Below the pieces are notes generated by a model. It saw only the letters and a list, made by a program, of their open reading frames with translations, searched no databases and had not been told where the DNA came from. Source: Avena insularis (taxonomy: Eukaryota > Streptophyta > Magnoliopsida > Poales > Poaceae). Taken from it: a stretch of DNA of 64,000 nt. The stretch spans positions 238,850,292 to 238,914,291 of the forward strand of contig CM042687.1 of NCBI GenBank assembly GCA_023614405.1, read 5' to 3'. Shown here piece by piece: positions 43,760-54,518 of the stretch. Each line of letters begins with the position of its first letter. The stretch's first letter is position 1. The translations under genes were made by a program, and so were the position numbers.

Positions 43760-44674
43760 ATACCCAAGAGTTAACATAGGAATCAACGAGAAGAATGTCC
43801 ACAACATTTACAACAAGCGTACCTGAGTTGGAAGTACTCTTACTTCCACTCTTCTTCAAAGAAGCCTGGTACTTGCTGCAGTTTCTCTTCCAGTGGCCAT
43901 GTTCATGACAAAAGAAGCACTCAGTGTCTTCTATAGGTCCAGCCTTTTGCTTGGGTGCAGACTTAGGGATCATATCCTTAGCCTTGCCCTTCTTCTTCCA
44001 AGAAGTACCCTTTTTCTTGAAGCTAGGCTTGTTCTGCACAGCCATCACATGGCTATGCCTTGCACACTTCTTCATGTCACTTTCTGTTGTTTTAAGCATC
44101 CCACATAATTCATTAAGGCCCTTCTCCACCCCATGCATATGGTAGTTCGAAATGAACTGCCCATAGCTGGATGGAAGAGACGCCAAAATGAAGTCAGTGG
44201 CCAACTCTTGGCCTAGTGGAAAACCAAGATTTTCCAGAGTCTGACTGTAACCAACCATTTTGATCAAATGGGGGCCTACAGCTGCTCCCTCTGCTAGCTT
44301 GCATTCGACAAAGGACTTGGCAACATTGTACCTCTTAGTCCTTGCCTGATCTTGGAACATGTCCTTAAGCGCTACGATCATATCATACGCTTCCTGATCC
44401 TCAAACTTCTTTTGGAGTTCAGGTTCCATGCATGCAAGCATAAGACAACTAACCTCAATAGAATCATCACATGCTCTCTTTTAGGCGTTCTTTAGGGCAG
44501 CAGATGCATTATCAGCAGGTTCATCGGGGATTGGGGATCCATAACCGTTTCCTTTTTATCAGACCTGAGAACAATTCTCAGGTTACGGACCCAGTCCGAA
44601 TAGTTTGTTCCATTTAGTTTATCTTTGTCAAGAATCGAACGCAAAGAGAAAGGTGATGTAGTGTTCGGTGCCAT
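43760..44674 (-). pseudogene. Copia-3 gag with frameshift and stop
   Basis: Starts at ATG 44674-44672 (MAPNTTSPFSLRSILDKDKL), including the GTNYSDWVRNLRIVL block typical of copia gag. A frameshift near 44540 and a TAA near 44480 interrupt it. From 44441 it is open: LGFPLGQELATDFILASLP, MHGVEKGLNELCGMLK, then a Lys-rich tract and zinc knuckle CFFCHEHGHWKRNC with all four ligands. Confidence 0.92.
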
Positions 44675-46083
44675 TGATCTACAACAGAAAACATGCAACA
44701 TACTAAGCCATGTAACCATGAAAGAGTAAAACATATTAAACAATTTAATAGTATATACTCCCACTTAATTCAATATCCCTCTATTGATACTAAGTGATTC
44801 AAGATCCACAATTAACAAGTCGACTAGTGAGCTTTAGCATCACTGCTAGAAGACAAGGTAAATCGGTAAGCAACACTTGCTAATCATATCACATATGACT
44901 CTTGTTGTTGGGTGACATCTCTATGTCAAAACTAGGCGCCCAACCTTTATGCCCCAAGGTCCTTAACTGTTAAGATGACCTTGTCAAGTTCACCAACCCT
45001 TATGCGTGTAGGTATCCGATACAAACCCATCCAGCCAAGGAAAACCGCGGCACCCTAATTTCATAGGCCCACCAACGATTGTACAGGGCATGGGATGGTG
45101 CAAGGTTTGGTTGGGAGGGCATAGTTTAACTTAAAATTTGTGAGGGATCGTTCTACTTCTATCATCTAAGCATGCATAGAGTAAAAACACATAAGAATAA
45201 CATTCACATAGATGTGACACAGTATGGCCCATTTTCTCATGGTGGTCTCCATCGCCATAGAACATGTCCACCATGATGATCTCCATCTTCATGTTCCATG
45301 TGAGCCATACTCCAAGTGATGATTCCTCCAACAACTAATACAAGCTATTACTCCTAACAGCTAGTAATCAAAATTACATAGTATTGGGATCATCATAAGT
45401 TGGCACGCAGGCCATTACAATAAATGACAACACATATGGCTCCAGCCGTGTTGCCCTACTCACGACGCGCAGGTCATGCAAAATTTCATACATGCATCAC
45501 ATACATATATGGGCCATACTGATCACATACATCCTGCAAAAACAAGTTATGCATAGAATCGCATTCTACCGGATCATGTGACATTGCAGCACCTAGTTAC
45601 CTTAACGAGATACAAAAGGGGCTACGATTAAGGGGGGTCTATGGGGTCTCCCCTTGCGGGGTTCAAAGGGGCAGCGCCCCTCGCGGTATCTCCAGGCGTC
45701 CGGAAAACCGTGAAAAATGAGAGATCGAATCTTCACAATTTTCTTTAAGGATTTTGATCGGCAAATCAAATTTACCATAAACCGACTCCTATCCCGATTC
45801 AATCAAACTCCTTTGATCACGGTACATCGATTTTAGATCTAGGTTCCGATTCAATCAATCATATTGATCTTCGCGTGATTCAACAGGATTTATGTGTCAC
45901 TGTCTACCCCGATGGCGGAAGCCGACCGGTAGGGGTAAGTCGTTCGACAACCTCAGATCACGATCACGGAAAGCAAGATCATAGATCAATCCTGAACCAC
46001 CGTCATATAAACGATCACATCATTCATATCAATCTGCATATCACCATATGCAACCATCCTGAACCTATAACTGAACAACATCG
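44675..46083 (-). other. Copia-3 leader between primer site and gag
   Basis: About 1.4 kb without a recognised gene, as is usual for the long leaders of BARE/Angela elements. The piece 45647-45690 is a GC-rich stretch (CTCCCCTTGCGGGG) missing from the copy at about 58365. The part from 44899 rightwards recurs at 57622-58775. Confidence 0.7.
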
Positions 46084-46095
46084 GCTCTGATACCA
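46084..46095 (-). other. Copia-3 primer-binding site, tRNA initiator Met type
   Basis: On the minus strand TGGTATCAGAGC, one base after the LTR end. The same site in the duplicated block is at 58763-58774. Confidence 0.92.
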
Positions 46096-46096
46096 C

Positions 46097-47379
46097 TGAA
46101 GGGATACGGGTAGGCTACACTAGCGCAAATCAAAAAAATTCTACCACGTATACCAGGATTACTGTTGTCATAGATCACGGGATTACCACTAGACGCGTAG
46201 TTGCGGAATTGATGAAGCGCGTCGGCGGTCGAGCGTTCCACGTCTCCTCCTTGTCCTCGTCCACGAGCAGCTCCCATTGCGCGGCTCGTCCAAGCTCTCT
46301 GAATCTGGCGCCTTGAGGTATCCACACGTATAGGGTGGAGCGTCGAACGCCGGACTGCTAGGTCAGCGCTGCAACAGTGTGAGTGAGGAGTGGGAATGAT
46401 TTGAGGTCTAACCCTGGTCAGCTCGCCCCACCCTCTCTTATATAGGAATCCCTAGTGGGCTTCTACATTAGCAACCCATTAGTAGCCTAAGACTGGTCTA
46501 ATTCGGATCCAATCCTCATTAGGCTTCCAGCCCCTTAAGTGTGTGACCCTATAGGTTCATATGCGTATAGACATGACACGAATACACTTATTCTGTTAAT
46601 AGTTGGTAGCAGCCTCTAGCAAGACGTGCCAACTCCTAAACGCATACAAAGATCATATCGAACGAACCATCACAAGGTTTAGTACATGTCTTTCCCTTTG
46701 TCTCACGATATTTGGTCTAGCTCCAACCTGACCTCCCTTTCTCAATACTGCGATTCGAAATCCCTTTACTAGGTTAACTCTTAACCTTATGTAGCACGAC
46801 CATGCATTTCTGGATCCGATCACTCGAGGGGCCTAGAGATATCTCTCTCAAGTAGAGAGGGGCAAATCCCATCTTGATTGACCATGCCTTGCAGCATGCT
46901 TTAGGACAAACCCGAAAGCTACCTTTTTAACTACCCAGTTACGGTGCAGCGTTTGATAGCCCCAAAGTAGGTCGATCCACATCTCAAGTACATGCGACAA
47001 TCTCAGGTCTAAGGACAAAAGCATTACGATGTGTAGAGAGAGCTGCAACTAATTGCCAGTCTCAGGTTGGGTCAGTCCAACCCCATGTTCATAACATGTG
47101 TCCACATCATTGGTTTGACATCTCCATGTCTATGACTTGCGAAACATAGTTATCAACCAATCGATGTTCTAGTCTAATATTCACGTGTGTCCTCACATGA
47201 ACTCCGACTAGGGACAACTCCTAAATAACCATACAAGTAAAGAGTTTCACAAACAATTCACATAATTGCCAATCAATACAAGTTGCCTGATATGGATATT
47301 CAAGGAACATTACAATAACTCATGGATACATATGAAATATCATCATCTCTATGATTGCCTCTAGGGCATATTTCCTTCA
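46097..47379 (-). repeat. Copia-3 5' LTR (1283 bp)
   Basis: It matches the 3' LTR end to end. A stretch at about 46224-46400 carries several small indels that neither 39429-40723 nor 58776-60071 shares. TATA box (minus) near 46437-46446. Target duplication GTTCC follows at 47380. Confidence 0.95.
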
Positions 47380-47731
47380 GTTCCTAACCGCAGTGCCATT
47401 GTATGGGCTGATCGGGAGCACAAGTATCGACACCTTATGAGAACGTTGTGATGTCTCTGGAATCGAGTTAAACATAAGAAAGCGCTGCGCGAGCAATGGA
47501 AATTGTTCCAGATTGAGGAAATGAACACCAGAGCTCAACAAGAGGCGGCCAAGTTTCTCCGTGAGCAGAAGGAGGAATGCCATGAGCTCTCCTACGAGAT
47601 GCTCGGCGTCATTACTAGAATGAGACAGATAGTCAAACTAATAATATGGAGGACCTACAGAATGACGATCTAGACTCTCTTACCTCCGCTGAGTCTATTA
47701 AGGAGGATTAGTTTGAACATGTTTTCTATAA
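47380..47731 (+). pseudogene. Coding-like host-locus fragment, charged helical frame
   Basis: After the GTTCC duplication a plus-strand frame reads NRSAIVWADREHKYRHLM, then (47512-47640) EEMNTRAQQEAAKFLREQKE and CHELSYEMLGVITRMRQ. Shifting one frame gives an acidic end and a TAG near 47709. Stops and frameshifts interrupt it. It looks like the degraded C-terminal part of a protein rich in charged helix; I do not recognise the family. The second copy is at 60072-60423. Confidence 0.35.
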
Positions 47732-48121
47732 TTGAGTAGTAATTCGTGTGTTATTTTTTTGGATTTGAGTTTGTACAATTATTATCTAAGTATAACTACT
47801 TTATTTCTTTTTGTTATTATTGTCTCCCTATCTTGTTTAATGGGCCAGAACGACCAAGATCACCAAGCTTCATATATTAACCTTATCCGAAAGAAATCGC
47901 CTAGTTTTAGATCTCATTATCACTCCCTACCTCTATATCTTAGTTTCACCCATCGCCTCTCTGGCGACCTTGATCACGGCTGCGCGAACCTCTCAGGCAA
48001 CCTCGACCATGGTTGCACAAACCGCTCTAGCGCCCTCGACCATGGCTGCGTGAACCATTCTGTCACCCTCGACCGCGGCTACGCGAACCACTATGGCGCC
48101 CTCCCTGGTACCTCTCGTTGA
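47732..48121 (+). CDS. Small ORF with membrane segment and 11-residue tandem repeat, left copy
   Basis: 129 codons, open. Residues about 16-37 are hydrophobic (YLSITTLFLFVIIVSLSCLM) and could span a membrane. Residues about 76-125 are four and a half copies of an 11-residue unit (LSGNLDHGCTN and variants), encoded by 33-bp DNA repeats at 47957-48088. No homologue was recognised. The second copy at 60424-60813 has the same length and no stop. A minisatellite that is open by chance is the main alternative. Confidence 0.3.
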   Translation: MSSNSCVIFLDLSLYNYYLSITTLFLFVIIVSLSCLMGQNDQDHQASYINLIRKKSPSFRSHYHSLPLYLSFTHRLSGDLDHGCANLSGNLDHGCTNRSSALDHGCVNHSVTLDRGYANHYGALPGTSR

Positions 48122-48303
48122 TATGAATGGTATTTGTATGTTAGGAATTTTTATTCTAATTGTTCTAAGAGAATAAGTTAGTGTTTTTCACGCTATAGGT
48201 TAGCAATGTCTAATGCGGAGAACAACCCCTAACAAGGTACCTAGCTCTTGTCCAGCCGTGTCCTCTACCATGCGAGGTATAGTGGTGAGACTAGATCAAA
48301 AAC

Positions 48304-48328
48304 ATGTATGTATGTATGTGTGTGTGTG
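48304..48328 (+). repeat. ATGT/GT microsatellite
   Basis: ATGTATGTATGTATGTGTGTGTGTG. The other copy (60996-61022) has a different number of ATGT and GT units. Confidence 0.8.
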
Positions 48329-48412
48329 AAGTAACATAAGTTCATTTCAGGATCATATGCCCGAGTTGTAGATAAGTACGGCCTTCGCTATAGGTTTGGA
48401 AATAATGTCAAC

Positions 48413-48850
48413 ATGACTATATTAAGAAGGAGAAACCTAAGGAGGATAGTCAGAAAGATACAAGCCAACAATCCCTTACTACATTTGCACCATGAACAAG
48501 AACAACATCTCCAAAGGAAATATGGTAGCTTTCTTGCCACAATTAGTAGTAGTTTGTTTCTTCCTATTGATGTTCCTACTTACCACAACCATGATTGTTT
48601 CTTCCTTCATATGCAGTATTTTTCATGCACTTTTGCCCGCATGTTTATCATTCCTCATATTCATAAAGATCACGGTGGCAATGAGACCATCGAAGAAGTT
48701 CATGTGAAGCATGAAAATGATAGCACTGTCATCTTGACTTCAAATTAGGCAGACTGTGTTGTTTAGAATAAGCTGGAGGAAGGAGATGTTTGTGAATTTG
48801 AGTTTAAAGCAAAGCAGGGCTATTTGGTCATGATAGTGCATAAAATCTAA
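48413..48850 (+). pseudogene. B3-like DNA-binding-domain remnant, left copy
   Basis: An open frame, 48413-48748, contains YGSFLATISSSLFLPIDVPT and FFLHMQYFSC. After stops, the next piece in frame reads NKLEEGDVCEFEFKAKQGYL and VMIVHKI before TAA (48848-48850). The LEEGDVCEFE block strongly resembles the conserved C-terminal part of plant B3 domains (usual form L.EGD.CVFEL). It sits 3' of an acceptor-like TTTCAG at about 48349. In-frame stops near 48746 and 48763 make it a remnant. B3 assignment rests on one motif. Confidence 0.45.
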
Positions 48851-50232
48851 GTCAGCTGTTATGAAATAGTTAGTTAGTTTTTTCGAGATGTATGTGAACT
48901 AGATTGGGTGAGGAACTTGTATCTGGACTATATATGTGTATCATTGTCGTGTGATATGATTTTATGTATATTATGAGTTTTCTGTGTTTTTCTATATGTG
49001 ATCTATATACAAAACATTTTGGACTAATTATAAATTTAATTATATTGCTATGCACTAACACATCTGACGACATATACCAGACCAGGCAGTATCTTTGTGG
49101 TATCGTATCATAGCTACCACGACATGTACACACAGGGACAGAGGGAAGGGGGACGAGCAGGGGCGAGACCCCCGCCAACGATCGTGTCGCACCTTGCTAG
49201 ATTAGTTGTGAATGCTAATTTCTCTCGCGTACAATTAAGTTCGCCCCCTATTCCGTTTTTAACTCATGTAAAGTCTTACCCCCAAGTCGTTCCAACTTCC
49301 AAGCCATCTCCCATAATATCTAGGCCCACTCCAGCAAACAGATTAGTATAAAAATAAGCCAATAACTAGTACGAATACGAGTACTAGGCCCAAACATGGC
49401 AACTACAAGCCCATTTGGAGGCAGCAAGGAAGACCAGAAATTGTGATTGTAAACCAATATGACGATGGTTTCTCAATCAATTAAGAAAAAAAAGGAACTA
49501 AAATGGCAGATCGGATTTCCTCCTCGTTTGACCGTCATTTTGTTTCTTCTACGACATGCCATACTTGGATCGCCGCCTGTCTGCTTTATTTAGTATCGGA
49601 AGGAAAAATAAAGAAAAGATGAATTGGCTTGAACCTCAGAGTTATGACCAAGGCTTCAATTCGGCAATCTCAATCAAGATAAGGAACTAAGAAAGGGGGC
49701 CGCAATCCACAGCCTTGACGACATTGCGTGATTAGGCAGTGTGAGGGAACACATAAATGTAGTTTACTTTTTTTCCGAATTTCGATTATTTGATTGTGTC
49801 GTAGTTAGTTCCTAGTTCATCTCTCAACATTAGATTAGTTTATGTGTTAAAAAATTATTTAAGATTTATTCCAAAAACAATAATTACGAGTTTTTTCATG
49901 TGACTATATTTTTCATGGTTTTCATACTCCTACTTTTCGCCCCTCCCCCTATCTTCATTTTCTGGCTCCGTCCCTATGTACACAGTGCCTCCGGTCGCGG
50001 CGTAAACGCTTGGCTGCCACGGAAGCGCTAGTTCAGCGAATTACGTTGTGCTGCACCAAACAATCCGCCGTCATTTCAGAATGCCCGACGCGGTTATCCC
50101 TGGCGGCTTTATTTTGTCGCGCGAGCCCAAGAGCGGCAACTAAGGGTGTGCCTCGGCGTCTATAAGCGCCAATGCCCGAGCTCCATATTATAGTGGTTCA
50201 AAAATAATAAAAATTACAAATATGCCAACATA
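48851..50232. other. Host-locus tail, no gene recognised
   Basis: Mostly AT-rich with a GC-rich end (49975-50170). It includes a CACTA-like inverted terminus whose TAGTG is at about 50193-50197. Frame 49097-49351 is open in both copies but shows no family features. Confidence 0.35.
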
Positions 50233-50746
50233 TTTATCTCCATTTTGTGCTTCCTTGATTCTCTCTTGGAAGGTGGACACTATTTCCATAGTCGCTATGT
50301 GTCCTTTCGGAACTATCTCTAGCCTGAGATCCCTGAATTGTTTGCATAAATCCTCTGGAAGTTCCCCTGCGGTAAGTTCATTCACATACACTTTACGACT
50401 TAAGGCATCAGCCACCACGTTTGCCTTTCCGGGATGGTATTGTAAGTCCAAGTCATAATCCTAATTAGTTCAAGCCATCTTCTTTGTCTCATATTCAACT
50501 CCTTTTGGGTGAAAATGTACTTCAAACTTTTATGATCTGTGAATACATCACAATGTTTGCCCATGAGGTAGTGTCTCCATACCTTGAGTGCATGAACCAC
50601 GCAGGCATAAGTTCCAAATCATGTGTGGGGTAATTGTGTTCGTGGTTCTTAAGTTGTCGGGAGGCATAGGATACCACTTTCCCATCCTGCATCAATACAC
50701 TTCCCAGTCCCTGTCGAGAAGCGTCACAATAGACTTGAAAATCCTT
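50233..50746 (-). pseudogene. Gypsy-2 RNase H remnant, truncated
   Basis: Pieces on the minus strand: [20 protein letters not shown], then [14 protein letters not shown], then [20 protein letters not shown], then [20 protein letters not shown] at the truncation. A frameshift separates them near 50440. The RNase H N-terminal half is interrupted by stops near 50620 and 50750. Confidence 0.88.
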
Positions 50747-51715
50747 TTAGATATCAGGCAGGCACAGAACCGGCGCCGTTACAAGGCGCTTGTTTAACTC
50801 TTGAAAACTTGCTTCACATGCCTCGGTCCATAGGAACTTATTTTCCTTATTCAATAGTTCCGTCATGGGTTTTGCTATTTTGGATAAGTTTTCAATGAAC
50901 CTCCGGTAATATCCTGCGAGGCCCAAGAAACTCCTAATATCTCCCACATTCTTGGGTGACTCCCATTCCGTCACGGAAGCTACCTTACTAGGATCTACGG
51001 CAACTCCTTTTGCTGACACAACATGACCAAGGAAACCCACTTCCTTTAACCAGAACTCGCACTTGCTGAATTTGGCATACAACTTGTGTTCTCTTAGTTT
51101 CTCCATAATAAGGCGTAGATGTTTCTCATGTTCCTTCTCATCCTTAGAGTATATGAGTATGTCATCTATGAATACCACGATAAACTTGTCCAAATATTCC
51201 ATGAACACTTTGTTCATCATGGTCATGAAGTATGCTGGGGCATTGGTTAGACCAAATGACATTACGGTGTACTCATACAATTCGTATCTTGTGGTGAATG
51301 CTGTTTTGGGCACATCCTGTTCTCGAATCTTTAGCTGAAAGTAGCCTGATCGCAGATCGATCTTTGAGAACACACTGGCTCCCTTTAACTGGTCAAACAA
51401 GTCATTGATGTTGGGTAGAGGATACTTATTCTTGATCGTCACCTCGTTCAACGAGCGGTAGTCCACAACTAGCCTCTTGGTTTTATCCTTCTTTTCCACA
51501 AATAGGACAGGTGCTCCCCAAGATGACGCGCTGGGTTGGATGAATCCCTTGTCCAATTGTTCCCTAAGCTGTTTCTTGAGTTCCTTTAACTCGTCCACAT
51601 CCATCTTGTATGGTCTCTTAGCTATCGGCCCCGTGCCTAGCATCAAGTCAATGAGGAACTCGATATCACGATCAGGTGGCATTCCGGGTAGCTCTTCTGG
51701 GAAAACATCTGGGTA
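50747..51715 (-). pseudogene. Gypsy-2 reverse transcriptase
   Basis: Open frame from 51682 with linker [17 protein letters not shown], then [19 protein letters not shown], then [15 protein letters not shown], catalytic FIDD at 51161-51172, and [13 protein letters not shown]. It is uninterrupted through this domain and nearly identical to Gypsy-1 at protein level. A stop precedes it near 51715-51720. Confidence 0.93.
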
Positions 51716-53200
51716 TTATTTTACAATAGGTACCTCCTCCAAGCTAACCCCCTTAAGAGAGTTCACCATGACTTCTTTAAGTGCGAAATTCGACTTGATA
51801 CAAATTCTCTTCCCTTCCGGTGTTGTGAGCATGACAGTTCTTTTGGCACAATCTATGACTCCTTCATAGTCGGTCATCCAATTCATGCCCAAGATTATGT
51901 CTAATCCTTGTGATTCTAGAACTACTAGACTTGTGGGAAAGATATGTGTCCCAATCCTTAGTTCTAGTCCCCGGCAACCGGAGTTTGCCACTATTTCTCC
52001 CCCAGGAGAACTTACCCTTAGAGGAAAATTTATAGTCTCCGTTGGTATCTTGCCTCTATCCACAAATACCCTTGATATGAATGAATGCGATGCACCAGTA
52101 TCAAAAAGAACAACTGCAGGAATAGAATTGAGTTTGAACTTACCAATCACAGAGTCTGGAGCATCACAAGCATCCTCCATAGAAACATGATTTACCGTGG
52201 CTTTGACAAACGGATTTGGCTTCTTCCTGTTTCCATTGCCATGGTTGTGTCCATTTCCATTCCCATTGCCATTGCCATTCTTCTTCTCAGGGCAAGAGGT
52301 TGCATAATGCCCTGTCCTGTTGCACTTAAAGCATGTCACCTCACTGAGATCCTTCCCATTGCTGCCATTCCCATTGCGGTTTTTATGCCCATTGTGTTTG
52401 TGGCCACCATGGTTATGACCGTTATGGTTGTGGCCATTATTGTTATAAGGTGGAGGTGAGGAATTGCGCTGCTTCTGGTATGGAACAGAGTGTTTGTGAG
52501 GGTTAGACTTCCTCTTGCGGTTTTCTATGCTCTTCCTTTTGGATTCAACCACAATGGCTCTGTCCAGAAGTTCCTGAAAGTTGTCAAATTTCTGAGCCAC
52601 AAGATGAATAGATATCTCATCATTGAGTCATCTTAGGAACTCCTCCTGTCTCTTGGCATCAGTGGAAACATCGTCGGGTGCATAACGGGCTAGCTTGTTG
52701 AAAAGCTCTCCATACTCGGTGACAGAACGGTGTAGCTGGTGTAGGTCACGAAACTCGCGCCTCTTTAGAGTCATGACACCAGCAGCCACATGGTGAGTGC
52801 GAAAATCTAACTCAAACTGATCCCAAGTGATAACATCAATGTCCGGGTGGGTGACTCGGTAGTTATCCCACCATTCTGCAGTAGGTCCTTCAAGCTGGTG
52901 TGTGGCATAACGCACCCTGTCGGCTCCGACAGCTTGCACGGTGTCTAGCTTCTTGTTGATCGTACGCAGCCAGTCATCAGTGATGATTGGTTCAGTGCTG
53001 CTAGTGAAGGTAGGTGGGTTCAGCCTAAAAAACCGAGTCAAGCGATCCTGTTGAGGAGGTGGCGGAGGTGGTGGTGGTGGTGGCGGGTTGTTATTGTTGT
53101 TTTGCATGTTCTGAGTGAGTAGTTGGATCAGCTGATTCTGAGTGGCCAAAAGTTGTGCTATTTCTGGAGGGATTTCGGAGTTTGCACGTCTTGGCGGCAT
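51716..53200 (-). pseudogene. Gypsy-2 gag and protease
   Basis: Gag starts at 53200 (MPPRRANSEIPPEIAQLLAT), followed by a run of about ten prolines, then RLTRFFRLNPPTFTSS and a capsid-like region to a stop at 52628. The frame resumes at 52600 with FDNFQELLDRAIVVESKRK, a His/Asn/Gly tract and an intact zinc knuckle CFKCNRTGHYATSC. Protease [10 protein letters not shown] and [10 protein letters not shown] follow. It ends in a stop at 51716. Compared with Gypsy-1 it has an intact knuckle and fewer lesions. Confidence 0.92.
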
Positions 53201-53413
53201 CTGTGGGGTTTAAGAGAATAGTTAAGAAATAGACAGAAAGACTAAGTAGTAAACTCCTACCCTTATGAAAACACACCAAGCACACAAGGCACACAAGACA
53301 TAACAACAAAGCTCAAGACAGAAAACAACCATGTTTAACTAAACCAGATTTGTCTTGGTATTTATTACAATCGCGAATAACGCTATACTATAGAATTAAA
53401 GGTGGTCCAACTA

Positions 53414-54355
53414 TTACACATCTTCCACGCCTTCCTCTTCCTCGTCCTCGAACGAGTAGCCTTCCTGCTCTAGAGTTGTCTTGTACAACTCCATCTCCTT
53501 TGTGGTGGCTTCAAGCTTCTCTTGGAGGTTCTTAATCTCATCTTGCAGCTTCTTGGTGGTGGCTTCCAGCTGCTCCTGAAGTCCCTCCTTCTCGCTTTGT
53601 ATCTCCTCCACTAAACTTGACTTCTTCGTGGTTTCAAGTTGCTTTGCCAAGTCCCTCTTGGAAGCACGCACGTCATTGATTACCTTGCAAAGGCCTTCAG
53701 TTTGCACTTCAGCTCCATCGATCTGCTGTTTGAGTTCCCTATTTCTCTTGTTTTTGTTTATCACCCTCTTCTCTTGGTTAGCGAACTTCTTCTCTTGGTC
53801 CTAGAATTTTATCTCTTGGAGCTTCATTGCCTCCTCCTGCTGCTTGATCATTTCTTCCTTCTCCTTGATGAGGGCGCATAGCTCGTCGTTCTTCAACATC
53901 TCGAGGAAGGTACCTTTTTCAAGATCATGGATGTGGCACTCCAAATCTTGATATTGGGTCCTTCGGCGTTTGGTAGAAGTTCTTTCCTCAAAGGTTAACT
54001 CCATGGGAATTCCTTCCTCATCTCGTCTTCCAAAGAGGCCGCCGTAGTGTCCTTGGAGAGCTTCATGATGACGTCCACATAGGCGACCAATGAGTTGCTA
54101 CAAGCTAATGCTAAGGGCCTTCTCCTTGGAATCGCTAACAATGTGGATTGCCATGTCTTCTTCCGGGTTCTTGCCTCGCTCTTTTCCTGGCTGGACGACC
54201 TTGACTCCCCAACAGCCGTCCTTGTGGAGTTTCTTCATTGTGCTCCCCTGGATTGTTGGGAGAGGAAGGTCCAAACGCGTGAGTAGGTCCATGAGGCATC
54301 CACCAAAGCGAAGGGGCTCGATGTCCGCGACGGTGTCATAGAGGAAGCTTGTCAT
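53414..54355 (-). pseudogene. Gypsy-2 extra 5' ORF (ORF0), coiled-coil protein of unknown role
   Basis: Starts at 54355 (MTSFLYDTVADIEPLRFGG) and ends at 53414 (FEDEEEEGVEDV), the same ends as in Gypsy-1 and a similar length (942 versus 932 bases). N-terminal globular-looking part, then long charged heptad-like repeats (LQEQLEATTKKLQDEIKNL). Lesions here, a frameshift near 54210 and in-frame stops near 53801, differ from those in Gypsy-1. So it was a real coding frame in the ancestor and is not a product of one copy's decay. Confidence 0.7.
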
Positions 54356-54504
54356 CTTTGAGTTAGAAGAAAGAAAGTTAGATACTTAAACAAGTAGAGG
54401 AAAGCAGATACTAGAAGAGCGGAAAATAACTTAGTAGAAAAACATGTAAGGCACAAGTTAGAGGTGGTTCCAATCCTAGGGTCACGTCCTACAGGCAACG
54501 ATGT

Positions 54505-54516
54505 GCTCTGATACCA
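54505..54516 (-). other. Gypsy-2 primer-binding site, tRNA initiator Met type
   Basis: TGGTATCAGAGC on the minus strand, two bases after the LTR end, exactly as in Gypsy-1. Confidence 0.92.
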
Positions 54517-54518
54517 TC

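Larger units (their letters stand above)
39429..47379 (-). mobile_element. Copia-3: Angela/BARE-like Ty1-copia retrotransposon, nearly intact
   Basis: Both LTRs, primer site, polypurine tract, gag and pol are present on the minus strand. The 5-bp target duplication GTTCC is perfect (39424-39428, 47380-47384). The LTR starts TGAAGGAAATATGCCCTAG, close to Angela/BARE/WIS starts. Gag carries a frameshift and a stop; pol has one stop at its start and one frameshift. It is the best-preserved retroelement here. Confidence 0.95.
44899..50232 (+). repeat. Direct repeat X, left copy (5.3 kb)
   Basis: It runs from CTCTTGTTGTTGGG, inside the Copia-3 leader, through the Copia-3 5' LTR and about 2.85 kb of host locus to CCAACATAT. 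The same sequence recurs at 57622-62942 with scattered substitutions and small indels. It ends abruptly at Gypsy-2 sequence. Confidence 0.93.

Noticed and set aside
51477..52459. Plus-strand frames of 100-130 codons
   Set aside because: Antisense shadows of Gypsy-2 gag/protease, nearly the same as shadows in Gypsy-1.
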